From contig JAJZFE010000496.1 in NCBI GenBank assembly GCA_021798655.1, positions 1-5,685 on the forward strand: DNA of 5,685 nt, read 5' to 3'. The position numbers and the translations under genes were made by a program. Numbering within the stretch: the stretch's first letter is position 1; the number at the start of each line of letters is the position of its first letter. This DNA is from Acidobacteriota bacterium (GTDB lineage Bacteria; Acidobacteriota; Terriglobia; Terriglobales; Acidobacteriaceae). Shown piece after piece: positions 1 through 5,685 of the stretch. Below the pieces are notes generated by a model. It was not told the DNA's origin. It did no database searches and worked only from the letters and a program-made list of their open reading frames with translations.

Positions 1-80
1 AAGATGAACCTGGGAAAAGCATGAACGCTCTCTGTCGTTGGTTTCTTCGGACGGGAGTTCGATTCTCCCCGCCTCCACCA
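1..80 (+). ncRNA. ssrA: tmRNA (transfer-messenger RNA), 3' end only
   Basis: tmRNA rescues stalled ribosomes by acting first as an alanyl-tRNA and then as a short mRNA encoding a degradation tag. Only its last 80 bases are here; the 5' half and tag reading frame lie off the left edge. What is seen: a T-arm with a 5-bp stem (GGGAG at 53-57 with CTCCC at 65-69) closing the 7-base loop TTCGATT (58-64), then a 7-base acceptor strand (70-76), discriminator A77 and encoded CCA (78-80). The TTTCTTCGGACG lead-in (42-53) matches the junction before the T-arm in bacterial tmRNAs, and the AAGCATGAACG stretch (about 17-27) resembles the preceding pseudoknot/helix region. An ordinary tRNA would need an anticodon arm directly upstream, and none is visible, which favours tmRNA. 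Confidence 0.86.
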
Positions 81-127
81 CTTCACTTCTTGCCTAAGAG
101 TTCGATCCCGCGTTGGATATCGGATGC

Positions 128-144
128 GTCTCTCGCAGAGAGAC
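128..144. terminator. Perfect hairpin between convergent tmRNA and isomerase, possible terminator
   Basis: GTCTCTC (128-134) pairs perfectly with GAGAGAC (138-144) around the 3-base loop GCA, giving a 7-bp stem. It lies between tmRNA transcribed rightwards and the isomerase transcribed leftwards, where a shared terminator would be expected. There is no T-run on either side, so it is not a canonical intrinsic terminator, and the role is inferred from position alone. Confidence 0.3.
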
Positions 145-253
145 CGCCATCCACGATCAACGCGCACTTGATGGAGAGTCCGTCAGTGCTCAGCAACTGA
201 ATCAATCAGAAGACCTGGCGTGCAGCGCGTTGCGAGTCGTGCGAGCAAGTACA

Positions 254-1747
254 TCAACAAATCTGAACCAGTGGCATTTTCAGCAGCTTCGCCACTTTTG
301 CAAGGTGGTGAGCCACGTGGCCCGTGCCCACCGCGCAGTGGTGTGCCGGACCATGCCGGTTCCACGCCTCCGCAAATCCACGCGCTCCAAGCGAAAACCG
401 GTAGAAGCTGTTTGTATTTCCGATCTCCAGAATCTCGCCTGGCACGCTCTCCCCCTCAGCCACCAAGAGCTTGAAGCCATGCTCGCGGTCTTCCACCACC
501 GATAGCAGCGTAACCGAGCCGCGCCTCACAGACATCTCCACCGAAAGCCCGCTGCCGACCTTGCCGTGATACACCTGCAGCGGCCGCACCTTGAGTCTGC
601 CCTCCGCGATGTTCGGATGCCCCGGCCCGTCATGGCCCATCAGCACCAGGTCACGAGCAAAGTCCATGGCGTAGTACTCGGTAAACGATCCACCCGCGCC
701 GAGCAGATCCATGATCTTCATCGCGATGACGTTTTTCACCTCATACTCGCCGGCTACCGGAACATTACGTGCGGTCAAGAGGCTGGTACCCACAATGATC
801 GAGTTGATGGTCTCTTCGTTCTCTGCCACACCGGTGCCCTTGTAGTAGTAGGCCATCAGTCCCAGTCGATGCACCTCAACCAATCCCTCCAGTGCTACGG
901 CCGTCTTCGCCGCGCGTTGCAACTCAACCTCAGGGCAATCCTCGCCAACTTCGAAAAACGTACGCAGCTCAGCCAGCTTGCCTTCCACCTCAGCCGCAGA
1001 TACCGTGCGCCGGAGCGCGCTCAACTCGTCCACCTCCAGCATCTCGATGTCCACGCCAAACCGTCCGCTCACCTGCAGCAGGTCCGTCGCAATGTCGAGC
1101 ATTCCGCTGTAGTAGTGGCCCATCAGGCCGAGACGACTGTGCTCCAGCGTGTGCTTCACCTGCGCCGCCTGCAGCCACTGCTCCACCTCCAACCAGCAGC
1201 CGGGATCCTCATGCAGCATCCCTGTCACCTGCTCAAATGGCATCTGCAGCCGCAGCATCATGTTTGCAATCTCGGGCACCGGACAGGCACTGCAGTAAGC
1301 CAGCCACTCTCCGGTCATCGCTCTGCGGTCAGCCATCCGATTGAACGCTGCATAGTCGATCGCCGCCTCGGGCTGCAGGTTCAGCAGGATCACCGGCAAC
1401 CGATTCCGCCGCAGCAACGGCAGCAGCGCCGACGACAATGCATACGTCGTCACATACACCAGCAGGATGTCCACATCGGCTTCCCTGCACCGATGTGCCG
1501 CCTCCATGCCGCGTTGGACCGAATCCACAAGCCCCAGGTTGACAACCACACGCGACGGCCCGCCGACCTTCTGCTCCACCACAGCGAGGTAGCCCTCCAG
1601 TCGCTCGCGCAGGCCTTCAAACTGTTCCCAGTACGCCTCCAGGCCGATACCCACCAGACCCACACGCAGCTTCCGCGGTTCGACCAAATCCATACGGCTC
1701 ATTCGATCCTTCATGGCTATTGAGTGTACGCAAATATCCGCCGCCAT
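254..1747 (-). CDS. Sugar isomerase of the L-arabinose/L-fucose isomerase family
   Basis: A predicted cytoplasmic, metal-dependent aldose-ketose isomerase of 497 residues, close to the usual AraA length of about 500. The N-terminal Rossmann-like part begins KLRVGLVGIGLEAYW (26-40), a typical opening for this group, and continues with DILLVYVTTYALSS (93-106), the segment that in AraA-type enzymes lines the sugar pocket. The C-terminal part has GGSFTEYYAMDF (352-363), GHDGPGHPNIAEG (371-383), YHGKVGSGLSVE (393-404) and GPAHHCAVGTGH (466-477). By motif alignment with E. coli AraA, E357 should be the first metal ligand and H469 or H470 the last. D373 occupies the second acidic position, where AraA has Glu and FucI has Asp. 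The substrate is not decidable. The start is uncertain: ATG1747 has only a weak GAAG upstream, while in-frame ATGs at 1714, 1702 and 1693 all precede the conserved region, and the 1702 ATG has AAGGA close by. It lies 41 bp downstream of the regulator gene on the same strand, suggesting one operon. Confidence 0.85.
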   Translation of the reverse strand: MAADICVHSIAMKDRMSRMDLVEPRKLRVGLVGIGLEAYWEQFEGLRERLEGYLAVVEQKVGGPSRVVVNLGLVDSVQRGMEAAHRCREADVDILLVYVTTYALSSALLPLLRRNRLPVILLNLQPEAAIDYAAFNRMADRRAMTGEWLAYCSACPVPEIANMMLRLQMPFEQVTGMLHEDPGCWLEVEQWLQAAQVKHTLEHSRLGLMGHYYSGMLDIATDLLQVSGRFGVDIEMLEVDELSALRRTVSAAEVEGKLAELRTFFEVGEDCPEVELQRAAKTAVALEGLVEVHRLGLMAYYYKGTGVAENEETINSIIVGTSLLTARNVPVAGEYEVKNVIAMKIMDLLGAGGSFTEYYAMDFARDLVLMGHDGPGHPNIAEGRLKVRPLQVYHGKVGSGLSVEMSVRRGSVTLLSVVEDREHGFKLLVAEGESVPGEILEIGNTNSFYRFSLGARGFAEAWNRHGPAHHCAVGTGHVAHHLAKVAKLLKMPLVQIC

Positions 1748-1756
1748 GAACTTCGA

Positions 1757-1787
1757 AATGGATCCACCGCACGAATGAATCCACCGC
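1757..1787. repeat. Two-copy direct repeat (17-bp period) in the regulator-isomerase gap
   Basis: On the + strand AATGGATCCACCGC (1757-1770) is followed by AATGAATCCACCGC (1774-1787). Thirteen of 14 bases match, and the copies start 17 bp apart. Both lie entirely between the regulator stop codon (1789-1791) and the isomerase ATG (1745-1747). In the direction of transcription each copy reads GCGGTGGAT followed by CATT. It could be a local duplication, a paired protein-binding site or part of the isomerase leader; nothing in the sequence chooses between these. Confidence 0.6.
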
Positions 1788-1788
1788 G

Positions 1789-3129
1789 CTAAGGATACGT
1801 TCTGTACGCCACAATCTCCGCACTAAACGAGGTCCCGCTCACGCGCGAGATCTTCAGGACCGCCTCGAAGTAAGGAAGCTCCTTCACCTTCAGCATGGTT
1901 CGAAAGTGCTCCAACTGCAGCTCCGATGTCAGGAACTCAGCCGCTGCACTCGTCGCATCGGAGTCCATGCCCGCGAGAATGATCGCGTTTCCGCTATGGC
2001 TCGGATTTGGCAGATACGCGACCACGCTGTAGCCGGTCAACGCATTCGGGTACAGCGGCGCCGTATAGATCGCAGGTTCACCCGGTTTCGGATGCGCGTT
2101 CGAAATGAAGGCGCGACCCTGCACATGGTCGAAGTCCGTCACGAAGTTCATGCGGTCATCGAACAGATGCACCCACGGATTGGCCTTGCGTCCGCCAATC
2201 AAGATGACGTTGTTGCGCTTCATCGCATCGGCCGTGTAGTAGCGCGACAGCGTCAGATGCGGCAGTGGCACCGTTGGAATCTGCGCCAGCATCATCTGCG
2301 CCGCGCGCACGCCGCCAAACGTGATCAGGTTGTGCGCGAAGATCTGGTCCAAGTCCATCTTCCGCTCTGCACTCAGATCCGACGACTGCACCTGCCGCAT
2401 GTAGTCGCGGTTCAGATAGTCCTCCAGAGAAACAGACCGATGCATCACGTCTTCAATCACGCTAACGGAATCGTCCGGCAATACCACGTCTGTCTGCTGA
2501 TGGTTCTGCAGAAACCCTCTCCAGAACTGAGCCACTGCCGGCTTCTGGTCCCACGGTGAAGCTACCTTTCGCAGTGCGCGGTTCTGCTGCAACAGGACGC
2601 CGCAAGCCACCGCCAGCAGAAGCGTCGCGGCACCCCACCACACCTGCGTCCACATCGACTGTCGCGGCGATTCACTCCTTGCTATTGGCTCGGTTGCGAC
2701 GGTCGCCGCAGCCATAAAGAGCGCAGGCTGCTCCTGTGGAGCGACGGCACTCCGACGATGAAACACCGGTCGATAGCCACCCCGCGGTATCTCCAGCAAC
2801 AGGGTCTCGTCTGCGCCCTCCACACTGAAGTACAAATCAATCCGCTTGCGCAATTCGCTTGCATTGACGCGAACAATATTGTCCTGGCTACGGTCATAGC
2901 TTGCAGGACGCCCAAAAACATTCGCCCCAATCTCCTGCTCGTTCAGCCCCGCGCCGTCATGCAGCAACGATTGTCGCCCCACATACAGAAGAAACTCACG
3001 CAGTCGCGCCGACCGCTTGAAATGGCCGCTGGCGGCAACGCGTTCTACCAGCGCCCAACACTCCTCGTCGCTGCGTAATGGCTCCGCCCCACCTTCACCA
3101 GTCTCGTGTGTCTCTATCGCTATACTCAT
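1789..3129 (-). CDS. Membrane-anchored winged-helix transcriptional regulator
   Basis: A predicted one-component transmembrane regulator of ToxR/CadC-like layout, 446 residues from ATG3129. Residues about 20-123 form a winged-helix DNA-binding domain: SARLREFLLYVG, then LNEQEIGANVFGR, SYDRSQDNIVRVNASELRKR, and LLLEIPRGGYRPVF at the wing. This motif set recurs in Acidobacteriota regulators. A Gln/Ala-rich linker leads to one hydrophobic helix (about 163-182, VWWGAATLLLAVACGVLL), followed by about 264 residues expected in the periplasm. That part has LEDYLNRDYMR, FGGVRAA, NNVILIGG (306-313) and NPWVHLF, a pattern I recall from other Acidobacteriota proteins with this head, but I cannot name a ligand. 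For the start, GTG3144 would extend the protein by five residues but has AGGGA directly against it. ATG3129 has GGAG/GGAA 9-14 bases upstream and is preferred. The gene stands divergent from the receptor and just upstream of the isomerase, so both are plausible targets. Confidence 0.8.
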   Translation of the reverse strand: MSIAIETHETGEGGAEPLRSDEECWALVERVAASGHFKRSARLREFLLYVGRQSLLHDGAGLNEQEIGANVFGRPASYDRSQDNIVRVNASELRKRIDLYFSVEGADETLLLEIPRGGYRPVFHRRSAVAPQEQPALFMAAATVATEPIARSESPRQSMWTQVWWGAATLLLAVACGVLLQQNRALRKVASPWDQKPAVAQFWRGFLQNHQQTDVVLPDDSVSVIEDVMHRSVSLEDYLNRDYMRQVQSSDLSAERKMDLDQIFAHNLITFGGVRAAQMMLAQIPTVPLPHLTLSRYYTADAMKRNNVILIGGRKANPWVHLFDDRMNFVTDFDHVQGRAFISNAHPKPGEPAIYTAPLYPNALTGYSVVAYLPNPSHSGNAIILAGMDSDATSAAAEFLTSELQLEHFRTMLKVKELPYFEAVLKISRVSGTSFSAEIVAYRTYP

Positions 3130-3392
3130 CGCGAGCTGTTCCACTCCCTGAACGTGAGTGAGTCTAGCATGTGGGTACTATTACTGGCTATTTGCATATC
3201 TCTCTGAGAATACGACCACTTCAGACATACTCTTTACCGTAAGAACTCGCAACGTTACACCTCGCTTCCACGAACCGCCATGACACTGATATCGCTACGT
3301 CTCTGCATCAGCACTGTCTTACGAATCTGTCACCAGGAGCCTCTTCCGGTAAATTAACTTGCTCACCCTCCATGCAGCGGAACAGGATTGTC

Positions 3393-3405
3393 CGTTTTCA
3401 AAACG
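3393..3405. promoter_or_regulatory. Perfect 13-bp palindrome, candidate operator
   Basis: CGTTTT (3393-3398) and AAAACG (3400-3405) are exact inverted arms around a single C. It lies 99 bp before the favoured receptor start and 31 bp before the alternative ATG3436. Its size and symmetry fit a dimeric regulator site. The arm order (CGTTTT then AAAACG) is not the AAACG-CGTTT order usual for LacI-family operators, so I do not assign it to that family. Confidence 0.35.
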
Positions 3406-3494
3406 CCCAAACGCAACGCTTCGAACGAGCTGTGCATGTTTCGCCGCCAGCTCAGGAGCGTTGAGATTGCACCGAGCGTTGGAAGCAAACCTGC

Positions 3495-3499
3495 GGAGG
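3495..3499 (+). promoter_or_regulatory. Strong Shine-Dalgarno deciding the receptor start
   Basis: GGAGG lies 5 bases before TTG at 3505-3507 in the receptor frame. It is the best ribosome-binding match upstream of the signal peptide. The competing ATG at 3436 has only a weak ACGAG upstream. A chance match is possible in GC-rich DNA. Confidence 0.45.
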
Positions 3500-3504
3500 C
3501 CGCC

Positions 3505-5685
3505 TTGTATAAAGTTTGTATTGGCAACAAAACGCGTCGTGACGATCACACCTGGAACGAGCGCTTCGGACTATTCAGAATTGTCTCCTGCCTGTTCCTG
3601 CTTCTCGTAATGGGAGCACCTGTTCACGCGCAGTTGTACCTCGGCAGTATTCAGGGTGAGGTGACCGACTCCACTGGTGCCAAGGTTCCAGGCGCAACCG
3701 TCGTGGTCGAAGAGAGTTCGACGCACTACAAGACCGCAGGTACCGCCAACGCTGCCGGTACCTACGCTCTACCCTCGCTGAACCCCGGCACCTACACGGT
3801 GACACTCACCGCGCCCGGCTTCAAGACCGAGACCCGCTCCGGCCTCGTGCTCACTGCTGGTCAGTTGCAACAGGTCGACTTCCAACTGCAAGCAGGAGCC
3901 GTCAGCGAGAGTGTGCAGGTCACCGCCGATAACGCGCTGCTTGACACGGGCTCGGCGAACATCGCCACCACGCTCAGCACCCAGGAGGTCACCGACATCC
4001 CCAGTGAAGGGCGCAATCCCTTTGTGCTTGCCACTCTTGCCGCGGGTGTCGTCTCCACCGGCACCTACTTCCAGGGCAAGGCCAGTCAGTTCACCAACCC
4101 CTTCAGCGGCGTCGCCGTGCAGATTACCACCGACGGCAGCGCCGGCCACAACCGGCTGACCCTCGACGGCATCCCCGACGACCCCGCGGAACGTTTCTCC
4201 GGCGCTACGTACACCGGCTTCGTGCCCTCGCCCGAAGCCGTGCAGGAGGTCAAGGTACAAAGCTCCATCTTCGACGCTCAAGTCGGCCATGGCAATGGCA
4301 CTGTCACCAACACCGTCGTACGCAGCGGCAATAACAAGCTCCACGGCGCTGCCTACTACGTCTTCCAGAACACCTACCTCAACGCCAACACCTACGAGAA
4401 GGCCGCCACCGGCGCGCCCCGCAACAACGATCAACTCAGCCAGACAGGGGCTGTGCTCGATGGTCCCGTCATCATTCCAAAACTCTACGACGGCCGCGAC
4501 AAGACCTTCTTCATGGTCTCCTTCGAACGCTACGCCTCGCACCAGGCCATCAATTACTCCACGCGTGTGCCCACCGCAGCGGAGCGTACCGGTGACTTCT
4601 CCGCACTCTGCAACGCCTTCGACAACACAGGCTTCTGCACCTCCGGCATCCAGCTCTACCAGCCGAACTCGCCCGTGGATGCCAACGGCAACCGGACTGC
4701 TTTCTTTGCCAACAACAGCATCGCGTCGGCAATCTCCCCCACGGGCGCGGCCCTGATCACCTATCTGCCACAGGCCAACGTCAACGGTGCAGCTATCACC
4801 AGCACCAACTACATCTCCACGCAAACCTCGTACCCGAGCACCTATCCGTCCTTCATTACACGTCTTGATCAGGCCATCGGCCAGAAGAACAAACTCAACG
4901 CCATCTACTTTCAGGCCGGCCTCACGCAGAACTATCCTCTGCAGGGCTTTCCCAAGGGCATCGGCCCGGGCGGTTACGGCTACCATGTCTACCGCGACAC
5001 CCGCGGCGGCAGCATCGACGACATTCAACAGTTCTCCACCACGATGGTGCTGGACTCGCGCTTCGGCATCGTCTTCCATCCCTTCGGCCTCACCTATCCC
5101 GGCAACCAGGGCTTCGATCTCTCGTCTCTCAACATCACCAGCACCGGCCTGCCCTACGCCTCGTTTCCCGGTTCGTCTTTGAGCGACGGCTACGCCGGCC
5201 TCGCACCTGGCGCAGGTGGTCAGGTCAGCGAAGATACCACCGGGTCGCTCGAAGAGATCCTCTCCAAGACCTGGGGACACCACAGTGTCCGGTTCGGCTT
5301 TGAAGGCAACCTCATCCGTTACAACGTGCAAAACCCGCAGAGCGGCTTCGGCGCTTTCAACTTTGATCGCCGCTTCACGCAGCAGAACTCCGTCACCTCC
5401 AGCGTCGGCTCGGAGGCCAACTCGGGCGATGCGCTCGCCTCCGAACTGCTGGGCTACGCATCCTCGCTCTCCTACAACATTAGTGCAGCCTACGCGCTGC
5501 AGCAGATCTACATGGCACCCTTCGTGCAAGACGACTGGCGTCTAACCCCGAAGCTCACCGTCAACCTCGGCTTCCGCTGGGACTACGAATCACCCTTCAC
5601 CGAACGCTATAACAAGCAGGTCTCCAACTTCTGCACCACCTGCGTGAATCCGCTTCAGGCCTCGGTCCCGGGAACGACACTCAAT
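3505..5685 (+). CDS. Oar-like TonB-dependent outer-membrane receptor, 3' truncated by window end
   Basis: A predicted outer-membrane beta-barrel transporter, energised by TonB and likely taking up a carbohydrate-type nutrient. The frame is open to the last base, leaving 727 residues here; relatives are usually about 1,100-1,200, so roughly a third is missing. Numbered from TTG3505: a basic N-terminus and hydrophobic core (IVSCLFLLLVMG, 26-37) end at VHA-Q, giving signal peptidase cleavage after A42. A carboxypeptidase-regulatory-like beta-sandwich follows at about 47-132 (GSIQGEVTDSTGA, NAAGTYALPSLNPGTYTVTLTAPGF). The plug comes next at about 139-280, with LDGIPDDP (220-227) and RSGNNKLHGAAYYVFQN (273-289). 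Barrel strands then include GRDKTFFMVSFERY and PFVQDDWRLTPKLTVNLGFRWDY (672-694). ATG3436 would add 23 residues and give a signal peptide of 65, longer than usual. No clear TonB box is visible. Paired cysteines occur at residues 369/378 and 710/713. It is divergent from the regulator gene. Confidence 0.9.
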   Translation, partial: MYKVCIGNKTRRDDHTWNERFGLFRIVSCLFLLLVMGAPVHAQLYLGSIQGEVTDSTGAKVPGATVVVEESSTHYKTAGTANAAGTYALPSLNPGTYTVTLTAPGFKTETRSGLVLTAGQLQQVDFQLQAGAVSESVQVTADNALLDTGSANIATTLSTQEVTDIPSEGRNPFVLATLAAGVVSTGTYFQGKASQFTNPFSGVAVQITTDGSAGHNRLTLDGIPDDPAERFSGATYTGFVPSPEAVQEVKVQSSIFDAQVGHGNGTVTNTVVRSGNNKLHGAAYYVFQNTYLNANTYEKAATGAPRNNDQLSQTGAVLDGPVIIPKLYDGRDKTFFMVSFERYASHQAINYSTRVPTAAERTGDFSALCNAFDNTGFCTSGIQLYQPNSPVDANGNRTAFFANNSIASAISPTGAALITYLPQANVNGAAITSTNYISTQTSYPSTYPSFITRLDQAIGQKNKLNAIYFQAGLTQNYPLQGFPKGIGPGGYGYHVYRDTRGGSIDDIQQFSTTMVLDSRFGIVFHPFGLTYPGNQGFDLSSLNITSTGLPYASFPGSSLSDGYAGLAPGAGGQVSEDTTGSLEEILSKTWGHHSVRFGFEGNLIRYNVQNPQSGFGAFNFDRRFTQQNSVTSSVGSEANSGDALASELLGYASSLSYNISAAYALQQIYMAPFVQDDWRLTPKLTVNLGFRWDYESPFTERYNKQVSNFCTTCVNPLQASVPGTTLN

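Larger units (their letters stand above)
3130..3504. promoter_or_regulatory. Divergent intergenic region between regulator and receptor
   Basis: About 375 bp with no convincing gene. It must carry the leftward promoter for the regulator-isomerase pair and the rightward promoter for the receptor. The part around 3165-3245 is visibly richer in A/T than the flanking genes, as expected for a promoter, but I found no hexamer pair close enough to a -35/-10 consensus to call. The receptor frame is open from 3358 (TAA at 3355-3357), so the right-hand part could be coding if the receptor starts upstream, for instance at ATG3436. Sequence details that stand out are the 13-bp palindrome at 3393-3405 and the inverted repeat CACTC (3142-3146)/GAGTG (3156-3160), which overlaps the regulator ribosome-binding area. 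Confidence 0.55.

Noticed and set aside
1..80. Ordinary tRNA instead of tmRNA
   Set aside because: The T-arm and CCA fit either, but no anticodon arm or variable loop occurs in the 52 bases upstream, while the lead-in matches tmRNA.
113..505. A 130-codon + strand open frame after tmRNA
   Set aside because: Most of it overlaps the conserved C-terminus of the isomerase on the other strand. There is no ribosome-binding site of note and no recognisable product.
566..1723. A 385-codon open frame on the + strand, antisense to the isomerase
   Set aside because: The product is rich in His, Gln and Arg with no domain, and the opposite strand encodes a clear isomerase. It is a codon-bias shadow.
1906..2559. 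A 217-codon open frame on the + strand, antisense to the regulator
   Set aside because: An Arg/His/Val/Gln-rich translation with no motif, lying wholly under the regulator gene.
3165..3245. Possible -10/-35 elements in the A/T-richer stretch on both strands
   Set aside because: Several -10-like hexamers occur (for example TAGACT and CATACT), but none has an acceptable -35 at 16-18 bp, so no promoter is called.
3319..3549. A 76-codon - strand open frame in the divergent intergenic region
   Set aside because: No recognisable motif, and it overlaps the start of the receptor. It would also sit in the probable promoter region, so I do not support it as a gene.
3739..3765. GGTACC repeated inside the receptor gene around 3739 and 3758
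   Set aside because: Both lie in the carboxypeptidase-like domain and are explained by Gly-Thr/Ala-Gly-Thr codons; no separate role is suggested.
3769..5529. A 586-codon open frame on the - strand, antisense to the receptor
   Set aside because: The + strand frame over the same bases gives a continuous, motif-rich TonB-dependent receptor. The antisense product is a Val/Gly/Glu/Asp-rich sequence without recognisable domains, as expected opposite GC-rich codons with few stops.

Overview
The window looks like chromosomal DNA from an Acidobacteriota member, most likely class Terriglobia (the Granulicella/Terriglobus/Edaphobacter type). This is inferred from protein style, not from a search. The pointers are a large Oar-like TonB-dependent receptor with an N-terminal carboxypeptidase-regulatory-like domain, a membrane-anchored winged-helix regulator of a kind abundant in that group, and GC-rich coding sequence.

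Layout from left to right. Positions 1-80 are the 3' end of tmRNA (ssrA, + strand), with a complete T-arm, acceptor strand and CCA. Positions 81-253 separate it from a convergent gene and hold one compact hairpin and a short repeat of the T-loop sequence. Positions 254-1747 (- strand) encode a sugar isomerase of the L-arabinose/L-fucose isomerase group. Positions 1789-3129 (- strand) encode a single-pass membrane regulator with a cytoplasmic winged helix and a large probable periplasmic domain. It lies upstream of the isomerase with a 41-bp gap, so the two are probably co-transcribed. The gap holds a two-copy direct repeat with a 17-bp period. Positions 3130-3504 are a divergent intergenic region containing a perfect 13-bp palindrome. 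From about 3505 to the right edge, on the + strand, runs a TonB-dependent outer-membrane receptor that is cut off by the window end and has no stop codon inside it.

Working model (inference): receptor, membrane-bound regulator and sugar isomerase form a divergent carbohydrate-acquisition locus. The receptor would import a sugar or oligosaccharide across the outer membrane, the regulator would sense a periplasmic signal and act on the shared intergenic region, and the isomerase would convert an aldose to a ketose in the cytoplasm. The substrate cannot be read from the sequence. No CRISPR array, insertion sequence, transposase, integrase or defence gene is visible.
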